This document shows positions 1 through 9,815 of a DNA stretch of 64,000 bases, one piece after another (position 1 is the stretch's first letter; each line of letters begins with the position of its first letter). Location: contig NC_030678.2 of NCBI RefSeq assembly GCF_000004195.4, forward strand, positions 136,546,547 through 136,610,546, given 5' to 3'. The notes under the pieces were generated by a model. That model did no database searches, had not been told where the DNA came from, and saw only the letters and a list, made by a program, of their open reading frames with translations. Origin of the DNA: Xenopus tropicalis (lineage: Eukaryota; Chordata; Amphibia; Anura; Pipidae). Position numbers and translations under genes: made by a program.

Positions 1-966
1 GGATTCAAGTTACAGGTTCAGGTCAGCATAGGCAGACACACACTCACAATTTACATTCCACAGAAGGAAGTTTAACATCATTTTGCAAATCACTCAGTAA
101 AGATTCATACAATAATTTAGTATAATTGAATTCCAGCCTTCTCACAGCTAATAAGAAGGGTGTGGACAATCTCAGAATTAAACAGATGTTGCTTTCATCA
201 ATTTTTACAAATTAAAATACTAGTTTTGCAGCGCTTCTTGTGGAATAAAAAGAAGGGTACAGCAGTATCTACTAATTATATTTCTTCAATAAGCAAAACA
301 AAAATCTGATATTTGACTGCACAGAGTTGCTTGGTTTAGAATAAGTACTAATTAAATATGTTTTATACAAAATTCCATAAACCCTGGCCTAAATATTTGG
401 CTGGACTTTGAACTGTGGCCATACACAGTAAGATTTGATCATTTGTCATGAAACTTTAGCCAACAGGTCACTGTGCTCCCAATTACAAAAATAAACACAA
501 ACATGCAGTGATAGGCTTGATGTAGAATAATGCCAAGATGTTTCCCTGAGCACTGATAGAACCAATCTGACCACAACTTTCATTTACACACTGAAAAGTT
601 ACAGGTGCTTTTAGCTTAATCAGACTGAGCTAGACCATGAATTCTGTTACAGCAACTACAGAAAAAAAAAATGCACATATGCACTGAAAATTACGTCCTC
701 AGAATTACAATTTCAATAAATAGTGGAACATATGGTGGGGCCATACACAGGACTATAGCGGCTGCCGACTGACTCAGCAGCTTATAACTTGTGTATCCCA
801 GTAAGAAAAGTCAGTCTGTCTAAACAGGCCTACAATATACACAACTGGTGGCCTGGGTGTCTAAATGAATGGATCAACCCAATATCATCCAACAAAAGGT
901 CTGTAAATCCTGGCAAAGCTCTGCTTTTCTAGCAAAATGAATACACCCTACTTTAGCAAAACATAT

Positions 967-1528
967 AAAAGGTGGCCATACACAGATTTAAGCTGCTGAT
1001 TTGTGTCGCAATTTGGATGTATGGGCCCCTCCAATGGGCCTACCCGAAAGATATCTGGCCAAAAATCAGCCAGATGTTAGGCTAATGTCCCACGGGGAGA
1101 TTTAGTCGCTGCGATTTTTAAAAAGCGAGTTCCAGAGACAACTCACTCGTTTTTACCTAACAAATGGTTACTAAAGATTTCCACAACGGAGCGATTTTAT
1201 TTCCCACAAATCCAGGTGTCATATTCCACCCCAACAATTTCTTCTCTATGTAAAGACAAAATGAGCGACTTGTCGCTGGAACTCGCTTTTTAAAAATCGC
1301 AGTGACTAATCTTTCCGTGGGACATTAGCCTTAGACAGGTTTGATTTTCCCCATCACATCAAGGACTGCATCAGCTTATTGATGTGGTCCTGGCCCCCAA
1401 CAGATTGAGTTCCAGTGTTCCAGTCATTTGGCATTAGGGACAAACGATTGGATCAACCCAATATCACCCACTTTAATTGGATATTATCTGGGAAACATGT
1501 GGATCTTATAATGTATGGCTAGCTTTTA
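967..1528. repeat. MITE with GTGGCCATACAC terminus, split by a nested MITE
   Basis: The left end reads AAGGTGGCCATACACAG, and the body has GGCC/GATC-rich half-palindromes such as ATCTGGCC and ATCAGCCAGAT. The same body motifs recur at 1943-2173, 20399-20670, 43480-43625, 49375-49600 and 60880-61090, so this is a dispersed family. The right end (AATGTATGGCTAG near 1520) is a decayed form of the inverted terminus. The element is interrupted at 1080-1330 by a different MITE. Confidence 0.6.
1080..1330. mobile_element. nested 251-bp MITE, TTA target duplication
   Basis: The ends are inverted repeats: GGCTAATGTCCCACGG on the left and CCGTGGGACATTAGCC on the right. A TTA lies immediately outside each end (1077-1079 and 1331-1333). 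Further in, the arms carry GATTTAGTCGC and matching complements plus TTTTTAAAAAGCGAGTTCC-type palindromic segments. A 3-bp TWA duplication is the habit of the PIF/Harbinger superfamily, so a Harbinger-type MITE is the likeliest class. It sits inside the older MITE at 967-1528. Confidence 0.75.
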
Positions 1529-1942
1529 TATATAGCTTAAAAAAAAAAAAAAAAAAAAAGTGGTTGGTGAAGGTTATGTTCTTAACCGTTATTATATGAA
1601 GATAGTTGAAAGTGAACTTAATGAAAGGGATATATTCTAGGAATATGTCTGCCCTACTTCAGAAACAATTATATAGATAATATAAAGAGCTAACTGAAGT
1701 GTCCTGTTACTTACATCTCTAGAACTGATGACGCACTAGGAACATTCCCAGCATACTGAAATGAAGCAAGATGACACCTTCTAAATGGCCTACTGGTATC
1801 AGAATGTAGTCAGAATGTAGTCAGTGTGCACTGCTTGTAGGAGAAAATAAAGCTACCCCCAGAGAATGAAGCATGTAGTGATAAGCGCTGTCAGAACTGG
1901 GAAGAGCAAGAAGATACAGAGAAACAGGTTGCCCAGCACTAA

Positions 1943-2173
1943 AGGTGGCCATACACGAGCAGATCCGCTCGCTTGGCGATGTCGCATCAACAAGCCGATG
2001 CGGTCCCCGATCCGACCAGATTTTCTAACCTGGCCGATCGAGATCTGGCCAATTTCAGGCCAGATATCGGTCGGCCAGGCCGCTCTGCTCTCCCCATACA
2101 CGGGCCGATTAGCTGCCGAATCGGTCCAAGGGACCGATATCGGCAGCTAAAGTCGGCCCGTGTATGGCCACCT
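1943..2173. mobile_element. 231-bp palindromic MITE, GTGGCCATACAC family
   Basis: The termini are AGGTGGCCATACACG and CGTGTATGGCCACCT, exact inverted repeats at the tips. TAA flanks both sides (1940-1942 and 2174-2176). The inside is unusually CG-rich for the region and built from repeated GGCCGA/TCGGCC and GATCGG/CCGATC half-sites. The 3-bp TAA duplication points to a Harbinger-type origin. Short reading frames through it are by-products of the GC-rich palindrome. Confidence 0.8.
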
Positions 2174-2621
2174 TAACTAACTGAAATGGACACAGTTCCA
2201 GTTAAATAAAGACATGGATTTGGGCATCAGGGACTTGTTACTGGAGCCAAATATAGCACTTACTGTGTGATAATCATTTGCTGTGGGAAATAAATGTATT
2301 TAGACATGGCCAGGCTGTTTGATTATACCAAACTTTTGGGATAAGGACACCCTCTATGCTCCAATATCTGGCTGGGCCACTACACCCAAGCAATGCATAA
2401 CCTTAGAACTACAACTGGGCAAATAAGTGATTCTCCCACCCAGATGGACTTGTTGCAACATAACTGCAGTTAAAGTCATATAAAGTGCAGACTGTCATCT
2501 CATAATATCCAACTGCCAACCGAGTCCAACAGTCAGATGCCATGGGATCTAAAAAAAATCTTTGTTCTTGCTAGCCGCTGGATCAGACTGCAACCAGCGA
2601 CAACAAACTGATCTATATTGT

Positions 2622-2937
2622 ACAGGTAAAGGATCTGTTATCCAGAATGCCTGGGACCTGGAATTTTCCAGATAAGGGGTCTTTCCATTATTTGGGTGCC
2701 TATACCTTAAGTCTACTAAAAAATTATTTAAACAATAATTAATCCCAATAAAATTGTCTTGGTCCAATAAGTATTAATTATATTTTAGTTAGGATCAAGT
2801 ACAAGGTACTGTGTTATTATTACATAGAAAACTGAAATCATTTTTATAAAATGTGAATTATTTGATTAAAATAAAGTCTAGGGGAGATGGCCTTTCCATA
2901 ATTAGGAACTTTTATGGATAACAGCTCCCAAACCTGT
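2622..2937. repeat. ACAGGTA/TACCTGT MITE, older copy
   Basis: The segment begins ACAGGTAAAGGATCTGTTATCC and ends GGATAACAGCTCCCAAACCTGT. The termini are imperfect inverted repeats, and the GTTATCC/GGATAAC pair also inverts. The centre is AT-rich. Pieces of the same family occur at 55780-55905 and 60055-60195. It has no coding capacity. This matches a very abundant frog repeat as far as I recall; the superfamily is not assigned here. Confidence 0.65.
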
Positions 2938-3324
2938 ATGAAGAAACAGTTTTAAGGCTGCACTCACAAACTGCAGCATGGAGATAATATAATCTTAATT
3001 CAGAAGCATTAAATAAATCCCACCAACACGCAGGCACAATAAATACTGCATTTATACACAAAAGGACTCAGCAGCCTCCCACATAAACAGCAGTCACAGT
3101 TGGGCTTTCCAACACGCACGTGCAGCGTCACCAGCTCTGCCCAGGTATGTTACATTCACAAGTGACATAAGCAATGAGAGATTATTTAACAAAGCAAGTG
3201 AGTCAACCATGCAGGAACAAACACAGAAGTGCAGAACAATGAGCTTTAAAGGGCTAACAAGCTCATACCTTACAGGCTTTAAAGGTACACACCATCACAA
3301 ATGCATTAGTAGAGTGTAAAGCAG

Positions 3325-3415
3325 TGATGCCTAACCAGTGGCTTGAGAGTAACATGTTGCTCCCCAATCCCTTGGATGTTGCTCCCAGTGGCCTCAAAGC
3401 AGGTGCTTATGTTTT
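3325..3415. repeat. hAT-type MITE remnant
   Basis: The text CAGTGATGCCTAACCAGTGGC, then AACATGTTGCTCCCCAATCCCTTGGATGTTGCTCCCAGTGGC, matches in order the terminal part of the element at 18508-18804 read from its right end. Only about 90 bases remain recognisable. Confidence 0.5.
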
Positions 3416-3894
3416 AATTTCTAGTTTAAAGCCAAGTTTTGGTTGAAAAAAAACCAAAAAAAAAACCCCATGTGAACTGCCAAACAGAGGCTGCCAGTCC
3501 ATATAGGGAACTTTTTGCATGCTTGTGTTGCTCTCAAACTTTTTTTTATATTTGAATGTGGCTCACTAAGTACCAGACTCACCCACACACAGTTAGAGTG
3601 CAAGCACTTCTCTAGGAAAGTTATCAATAAGTAAGAAGGAGCCTAGAAACGAATATATAGATGACAGCTGTTTTTAAGGATAATGCCAAACAGTCTCAGA
3701 CTAAGATGACTTTTTAGTACAAGCTAATTGATAATCCTGATATACACTATAGAAAACAAGCTTAGTAGTGCAATAAACAAGAAGAGGCTGACCGAAGTAA
3801 CATAGGGTCCAGGTGAACATGCCCCAGGTTAAAATAAAGGAGCAATGCCAAACCACCCCTCCCCCACTGCCTGCTCCAGCAATCACCTAATAGT

Positions 3895-4440
3895 TGCCTG
3901 AAAGTAGTTGTATTAGCTCCCATGTATAGCTAAATGGGGATGTGGAAGGATAGAGGTTTAGCAGTTTTAAGGTAGTATCAACAATGGAGTTTGTATAAGC
4001 TCCCATACATTGTTTACTGGGGATGCGGAAGGATAGGGGGTAAGTAGTTTTGGGATGGTATTAGCCATGAGACCCTGTATTAGCTCCCATACGTAGCTTA
4101 ATGGGGATGTAGTATAGGGGTATAGCTGTTATGGGACAGTACCAACAATGGAGTTTGTATTAGCTCCCATACGTAGCTTAATGGGGATGTAGTAGTATAG
4201 GGGTATAGCTGTTATGGGACAGTACCAACAATGGAGTTTGTATTAGCTCCCATACATAGCTTAATGGGGATGTAGTAGTATAGGGGTATAGCTGTTATGG
4301 GACAGTACCAACAATGGAGTTTGTATTAGCTCCCATACATAGCTTAATGGGGATGAAGTTGGTTAGCTGTTTTGGGACAGTAATAGCCATGAAACCTAGC
4401 AGTAACTCCTATACATAGCTAAATGGGAAAGCGGAAGTAT
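3895..4440. repeat. minisatellite, about 80-bp units (older, longer form)
   Basis: Units of about 80 bp repeat several times. They contain TTAGCTCCCATACGTAGC, then AATGGGGATGTAGTAGTA, TAGCTGTTATGGGACAGTA and CAACAATGGAGTTTGTA. The central three units are nearly identical; outer units (3895-4070 and 4340-4440) are diverged. The 47-bp array at 4985-6125 looks like the same unit with its middle lost. Confidence 0.8.
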
Positions 4441-4450
4441 AGAAGGTTAA

Positions 4451-4867
4451 AGGGGTTGCTCACCTTTCAATATGATGTAGAGAGTAATATTCTGACACAG
4501 TTTGCAAAATGTCTTCATTTTTTTTTTTAATTATTTCAATTTGTGTTTAGCAACTCTTCAGTTTGCAGTTATCTGGTTGCTAAGGCCCAAATTACCTTAG
4601 TTACCAGGGAGTGGTTTGAAAGAGAGACATGTATATAAATAGAAGAGGACATGAATACAAAAATAAGTTATAAAAAAGTAACAATAAAACTTTAGCCTCA
4701 CACAACAATCGTTTTGTGGCTGCTGGGGCCAGTTACCCAATTTTGAAAGCTGAAAGGAGTTAGAAGAAGACAGCAATTAATTAAAAACGATAACATAAAA
4801 AAAGACCAATTGAAAAGTTGCTTAGAATTGGCCATTCTAAAGGTCAACTTAAAGGTGAACTACCCCT
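4451..4867. mobile_element. 417-bp TTAA-type MITE
   Basis: The left end is TTAA followed by AGGGGTTGCTCACCTTT, and the right end is AAAGGTGAACTACCCCT, an imperfect inverted repeat. The right TTAA has decayed to TTTT. The body contains the TAGCAACTCTTCAGTTTGC and GGTTGCTAAGG motifs also seen in related copies at 39463-39913 and 45270-45375. A TTAA target is typical of Kolobok/T2-type and piggyBac elements. It lies between the two related minisatellite blocks. Confidence 0.75.
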
Positions 4868-4984
4868 TTTTGGGACAGTAAATGGGTATGTGGATATAGC
4901 TGTTTCAGGACAAATGGGTCAGTAGCAGCAATGGAACCTTGTATTATATCCTAAGCACAGCTAAATAGGGATCTGGAGGGATTC

Positions 4985-6125
4985 ATGATTAGCTGTTTGG
5001 GACAGTAATAGCAATGGGGCACAGTATTAGCTCCTATATGTAGGTGGGACAGTAATAGCTATGGGTGCTAGTATTAGCTCCTATATGTAGGTGGGACAGT
5101 ACTTGCAATGGGGCACAGTATTAGCTCCTATAGGCAGGTGGGACAGTAATAGCTATGGGTGCTAGTATTAGCTCCTATAGGCAGGTGGGACAGTAATAGC
5201 TATGGGTGCTAATATTAGCTCCTATATGTAGGTGGGACAGTACTTGCAATGGGGCACAGTATTAGCTCCTATAGGCAGGTGGGACAGTAATAGCTATGGG
5301 TGCTAGTATTAGCTCCTATAGGCAGGTGGGACAGTAATAGCTATGGGTGCTAGTATTAGCTCCTATAGGCAGGCGGGACAGTAATAGCTATGGGTGCTAG
5401 TATTAGCTCCTATATGTAGGTGAGACAGTAATAGCTAAGGGTGCTAGTATTAGCTCCTATATGTAGGTGGGACAGTAATAGCTACGGGTGCTAGTATTAG
5501 CTCCTATATGTAGGTGGGACAGTAATAGCTACGGGTGCTAGTATTAGCTCCTATATGTAGGTGGGACAGTAATAGCTACGGTGCTAGTATTAGCTCCTAT
5601 ATGTAGGTGGGACAGTAATAGCTACGGGTGCTAGTATTAGCTCCTATATGTAGGTGGGACAGTAATAGCTACGGGTGCTAGTATTAGCTCCTATATGTAG
5701 GTGGGACAGTAATAGCTACGGGTGCTAGTATTAGCTCCTATATGTAGGTGGGACAGTAATAGCTACGGGTGCTAGTATTAGCTCCTATATGTAGGTGGGA
5801 CAGTAATAGCTACGGGTGCTAGTATTAGCTCCTATATGTAGGTGGGACAGTAATAGCTACGGGTGCTAGTATTGCTCCTATATGTAGGTGGGACAGTAAT
5901 AGCTACGGGTGCTGTATTAGCTCCTATATGTAGGTGGGACAGTAATAGGGCTTACTGGGGGGGTGCTAGTATTAGCTCCTATATGTAGGTGGGACAGTAA
6001 TAGCTACGGGTGCTAGTATTAGCTCCTATATGTAGGTGGGACAGTAATAGCTACGGGTGCTAGTATTAGCTCCTATATGTAGGTGGGACAGTAATAGCTA
6101 TGGGGCACAGTATTAGCTTCCATAC
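4985..6125. repeat. 47-bp minisatellite, about 23 units
   Basis: A 47-bp unit beginning GCTAGTATTAGCTCCTATAT and continuing GTAGGTGGGACAGTAATAGC then TACGGGT is repeated head to tail. Units between about 5440 and 6075 are almost identical; the first third varies (GGGGCACAGTA and GGCAGG variants). A few units carry 1-2 base indels near 5580, 5872 and 5913, and one has an insertion at about 5948. It lies within intron 1 of the lmbr1l-like gene. Confidence 0.95.
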
Positions 6126-6633
6126 ATAGCTAAATGAGGCTCTGCAATGGAGGGGGGTTGGCTGTTTTGAGACAATCAGCACAATGACCATGAATTACAG
6201 GTTATGAAAATATAATCCATCATATAAATCAGCAAATGAAAGGACCGCAGGAAGAGCCAGGTGGCCATTGATATGACAGACGGGGGGGTAGAACACTAGG
6301 CAAATCCTTAACACTCTCATACGCTAATTCCGCTCATTACAGTACAAGCCATGGCTGCTCGGCAGAAGCTGGGAGGACACTGGGAGCTGTAGTACAGGGG
6401 AAACACTGGCTGTGCTGTACTACTGGCGCCGGGAAGGGAAAGAGCCGACGTGCAGTTTCAGTCAGTGCTGTCCCCTAGGCACCAGTTGCACTCTAGCAAA
6501 CTTCTACCAGCCGATACTGCCCCAATGGGTTTAATTCACTCGCAACCCAGTGCTAAGGGCTATACTGGCAGTGTAAGTGTTAATACTCCCATTCCCCACC
6601 CCTCCCCCAGAACCAAACTAGCTCAGCACTTAC

Positions 6634-6699
6634 GATGCATTCCCGGACCCAATCGTGAAAAATCTGCTCTCTAACTGACACATCCTGGTTCACTTCCAT
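6634..6699 (-). CDS. lmbr1l: first coding exon of LMBR1-family membrane protein (lmbr1l-like)
   Basis: Read on the minus strand, ATG at 6699-6697 opens 22 codons that run to a perfect GTAAGT donor at 6633-6628. The peptide begins MEVNQDVSVREQ and ends HDWVRECI. LMBR1 and LMBR1L (limb region 1 proteins; LMBR1L is the lipocalin-1 receptor-like multi-pass membrane protein) start with this pattern: ME, a few acidic residues, then S-x-REQ-x-FH and an RE(C/S) pair. LMBR1L has VREQ...RECI, the closer match. The exon ends in phase 0 just before the first membrane helix would be expected. The ATG has a strong context (A at -3, G at +4). Placement beside tuba1b on the same strand matches the mammalian order. 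The remaining exons lie beyond the left edge. LMBR1 itself is the alternative. Confidence 0.75.
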
Positions 6700-6712
6700 C
6701 TTCTGGTATCAT
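6671..6712 (-). other. upstream ORF overlapping the lmbr1l start
   Basis: On the minus strand an ATG at 6712-6710 lies 13 bases upstream of the main ATG, in the +1 frame. It opens a 13-codon frame (MIPEDGSEPGCVS) that stops with TAG inside the first exon. Its context has G at -3. If the transcript begins upstream of 6712, this overlapping frame could lower initiation at the main start. Confidence 0.5.
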
Positions 6713-6960
6713 GGCGCCTCCGTGCTCGTTCCACACCGACCAGGAGAATCGTTACTTGCGCGCAATCCCGGAGCTGCAGCGACCAGACAACCAGGGCAGC
6801 TTCAGGTTACTCTGTATCCCGAACGCCTCCGACGCTCCTCCCCACTTACACTCTCCCAATCACAAATCAAACAGCAGCATGCGCGTCATTGGCCCAGCTC
6901 CCTTTGGAGCCCGCAGTTGATTGGCCGAGACCAGGAATGACGCAGGGTGCAACGGTTGGC
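6700..6960 (-). promoter_or_regulatory. CpG-rich promoter region of the lmbr1l-like gene
   Basis: The 260 bases upstream of the first exon are clearly richer in CpG than the surroundings. Read on the minus strand they carry CCAAT boxes: ATTGG on the plus strand within CATTGGCCC near 6887 and GATTGGCCG near 6918. A plus-strand CCAAT lies near 6857 (TCCCAATCAC). No TATA box was seen. This is the usual make-up of a housekeeping promoter, and the opposing CCAAT boxes leave a bidirectional role possible. Confidence 0.55.
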
Positions 6961-7044
6961 TGGCTGAGAGTTGGTTTAACCCTTTCTCTGCCAGCCGGTT
7001 TGGAGATTCTGGTACCTATATTGACAGACAGCTTTGGAACGTTT

Positions 7045-7205
7045 TGTGCTCAGTCACTTTAGGGGCACTTCCTGAGGGAAATTTGGTTTACCTATGAAAA
7101 CTATATATCTTTTTTTGCAGGTTAACCTAAGCTTTCAAAATATGCTGAAACTGTTGTGTAATTCTAGTTCTGTATCAATTAAGGCTTCTAAATGTCTAAC
7201 AAAGA
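7045..7205. repeat. dispersed repeat fragment shared with 29140-29290
   Basis: The order CACTTT(A/G)GGGGCA-TTCCTGAGG, AATTT-GTTT, GAAAACTATA, TTTTTT, then TTCTAAATGTCTAA recurs in the same orientation near 29140-29290. No coding potential or ends were identified. The flanking 7206-7780 shows no gene. Confidence 0.4.
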
Positions 7206-7787
7206 AAACGAATCATATATATACCTATATTAGAAACTTAATTTTTTAATGCAACAGATTTGGGAAGTTCCATGTCTCCCAACACCCAAATACCACATAT
7301 GTATAGTTTTATGGTAAATTCTGATGTGTATAGGGCCCAATCTCCCAGCAGTGCGCTGTCAGATTTCTAAAGCATCACTCAAGAAATCTGTATGCTTTCA
7401 ATTTCAAGATCAAAAATACCACTAACAGTAATTTTATCCTTGAAAACCATCCATTTCTGGAAAGAACAGATTATGAAAAATTGAAAATGGGTGAATACAT
7501 CTTTCTACTCCAAACTACCAGACTGCAATTATTTTCTAAAGTTATTGGTTTTAATAACAATTTTTAATATTTTTGAAAAATCACCACAAAGCTTCCAGTT
7601 TACAGAATCCTATCTCCCAAAGGTTATTAGGTACCAAGATAAAACATGCTAATTGTGAATGCCAGGTATGGTTGCTGATTTTTTTCACCGACAGTACTGG
7701 GCTACAGGGCTACAGGGGGAGCAGAGATGTCACATGGGGGTGGGGTGATGGGAAATGGGTGGGGCAGAGGTGGGCCTTCTTGTAAGG

Positions 7788-8206
7788 CAGGGGGCTCAAA
7801 CTCAATTTACCGCAGGAGGCAAAGTCAGGATGAGGCTGGGCCGCATAAGGGATTTCACAAAAAACTGGCTTTCAAGGGATAATGCAAGGCACGGCGGGAG
7901 GGAGCTGCTGATTGCGGAAATGACGTTATGCCATCATAACAGTTATTATGGGAAGACGTTCTGTGTGCACAATTAGCTCCTTAGCAGCTAATTGTGCACA
8001 CAGAACGTCTTCCCATAATAACTGTTATGATGGCATAACGTCATTTCCGCAATCAGCAGCTCCCGCCCGCCGTGCCTTGCATTATCCCTTGAATCGCAAT
8101 AAAAATCGCGATCCATTCATTGCTTTTGAGAAGGCATTGGTGCGGGCCACAAAATACTGAACCGAGGGCCGCAAATGGCCCGCGGGCCGCGAGTTTGAGA
8201 CCCCTG
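7788..8206. mobile_element. 419-bp hAT snapback MITE with 8-bp target duplication
   Basis: The element begins CAGGGGGCTCAAACTC and ends GAGTTTGAGACCCCTG, typical hAT (Charlie-like) tips. It is flanked on both sides by the same 8 bases, TTGTAAGG (7780-7787 and 8207-8214). Inside, 7880-7975 and 7985-8085 are nearly perfect inverted arms of about 95 bases, with only a few bases between them near 7980, so the transcript or single strand would fold into one long hairpin. There is no transposase. Confidence 0.92.
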
Positions 8207-8606
8207 TTGTAAGGGGTGATCAGCAGCAGAGAGAATCAGGGAAGGGGGTGATTTATAAGTAGGTTTGCTGCTCTTAGAAACAAATAGCTGGTGATTTGCT
8301 GGCTAGGCCAGTCAAAGAACTGCAAAAAAACCTATTAGATAAGTTTTTGGCAGTTACAGCCTTTTCATGCCAGAACTTATACACTTGCTTGCCAGGCAAA
8401 GCAATAACATAGGATGTGATGTCAATAACGATCAGGGATTTAACTTACTGTTAGGACAGGTACATTTGCAAAAGAAGTATTGAGAGCTGGTGGGGGATAC
8501 GCCAAAGTTGCTTATAGTTCAATGTACTTTTGCTACCATGTAGCTTGCCCCTTGTAATTCAAGGATTTGCACTACTGAAGCGTTAAAATCAAGCAGCTAA
8601 ACTTAA

Positions 8607-9134
8607 AGGAATACTGTCATGGGAAAACATGTTTCTTTCAAAACACACCAGTTAATAGAGCTTCTCCAGCAGATCCGGCATTGAAATCCAATTTTCAAAA
8701 TGGCAAACAAAATTTTTTAGATTTAATTTTTAATTTTTTACATGGGGCTAGCCATATTCTTCATTTCCCAGGGTGCCACAGCCATGTGACCTGTACTCTG
8801 ATAAACTTCAGTTACACTTTACTGCTGAGCTGCAAGTTGGAGTGATATCACCCCCTCTCAGCAGTCGATCAGCAGAACAATGGGAAGGCAGTAAGATAGC
8901 AGCTCCCGGTAGATATCAGAATAGCACTCAATAGAAAGAAATCCAAGTCTGGCTTGGGACTCCTCCAGTTACATGGGAGTAGGAGAAACAATAGGTTACC
9001 TGAAAGCAGTTCTAATGTGTAGCGCTGGCTCCTTCTGAAAGCTCAGACTCAGGCACAATGCACTGAAATTGCTGCCTACACACCAATATTATAGCTAAAA
9101 AAAAATACATTTGTTGGTTCATGACAGTATCCCT
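8607..9134. mobile_element. 528-bp TTAA-flanked MITE
   Basis: TTAA lies on both sides (8603-8606 and 9135-9138). The ends AGGAATACTGTCATG and CATGACAGTATCCCT are inverted repeats with one mismatch and a few internal differences. A second, inverted copy of the same sequence lies at about 19700-20173. TTAA duplications suit the Kolobok/T2 group described in Xenopus. No reading frame of note. Confidence 0.88.
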
Positions 9135-9189
9135 TTAAATACAGTATAATAAGTCAGGGAAAAAAGGAATGGTCTGTGTTGTTGATTGA

Positions 9190-9700
9190 AGTAGAGATGG
9201 GTCCATGTGCTCCCACCTTTAACCTGTAGTTACTGTGTGTGACTTGTGAATAGTTATTGTGGTGGGGCAGTTTCTAGCGAGTAACTGTTTATCAGTCCTG
9301 TACATCGACTCGGAGGAATTTGATCCCATTCCTCTATACAGAGCAGCTCTTGGATGTTGGTGGGTTTCCTCACATGAACTTCTGTGTTTAGGATCATTGT
9401 CTTGCTGCATGACCAACTGTCTCTTGTGATTCAGTTCATGGACAGATGTCTTGACATTTTCCTTTAGAATTCTCTGGTATAGTTTAGAATTCATTGCAAG
9501 TTATCCAGGCCCAGATGCAGCAAAACAGGCCCAAACTAGAACACTGCCACCACCCATGTTTCACAGATGGGATAAGGTTCTTATGCTGGAATGCAGTGTT
9601 TTTGTTTCTCAAAATGTAACACTCCGCATTTATGCCAATAAGTTTTATTTTGGCTTCATCTATCCACAACTCTGATTTCACCTTCAAATTATATGATAAT
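9190..9700 (-). pseudogene. decayed Tc1/mariner transposase, C-terminal half
   Basis: On the minus strand the frames carry Tc1 signatures in the right order but in different frames. SELWIDEAKIKL, INAECYI-RNKNTAFQHKN and PSVKHGWW (about 9500-9690) correspond to the WSDETK and TVKHGGG segments. LYQRILKENVKTS and VMQQDNDPKHRS (about 9360-9490) correspond to the QQDNDPKH segment with the second catalytic Asp. Frameshifts and the loss of the GGG motif show it is dead. The CR1 copy starts about 115 bases to its right. Confidence 0.8.
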
Positions 9701-9815
9701 CCTTAGGACTGACTTTCTTTTTCCACACACAGATGTTATTGGATATTTTGTTTCAATAAATACATGACAAAATATAATACTTTTTACTTACTTATCTACT
9801 TATCTACTTTAATGA

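Larger units (their letters stand above)
1..6633 (-). other. intron 1 of lmbr1l-like gene (partial, runs off left edge)
   Basis: This stretch lies downstream of a good donor (GTAAGT read on the minus strand at 6633-6628) that ends the first coding exon of an LMBR1-family gene. No second coding exon was recognised here on the minus strand, so intron 1 probably continues beyond base 1. It holds several MITEs, a hAT remnant, an A-tract near 1540-1559 and two related minisatellites, listed separately. Between these, 1-960, 1535-1940, 2180-2620 and 2940-3320 show no gene or clear repeat. A short exon could have been missed by eye. Confidence 0.6.

Noticed and set aside
6450..6940. Plus-strand frames of about 70 codons in the CpG-rich lmbr1l promoter
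   Set aside because: GC-rich promoter DNA often lacks stops; no domain is seen and the minus-strand exon explains the conserved coding signal here.
7573..8160. Three overlapping plus-strand frames of about 70 codons
   Set aside because: Two run through the hAT snapback element and mirror its inverted arms; none resembles a known protein.
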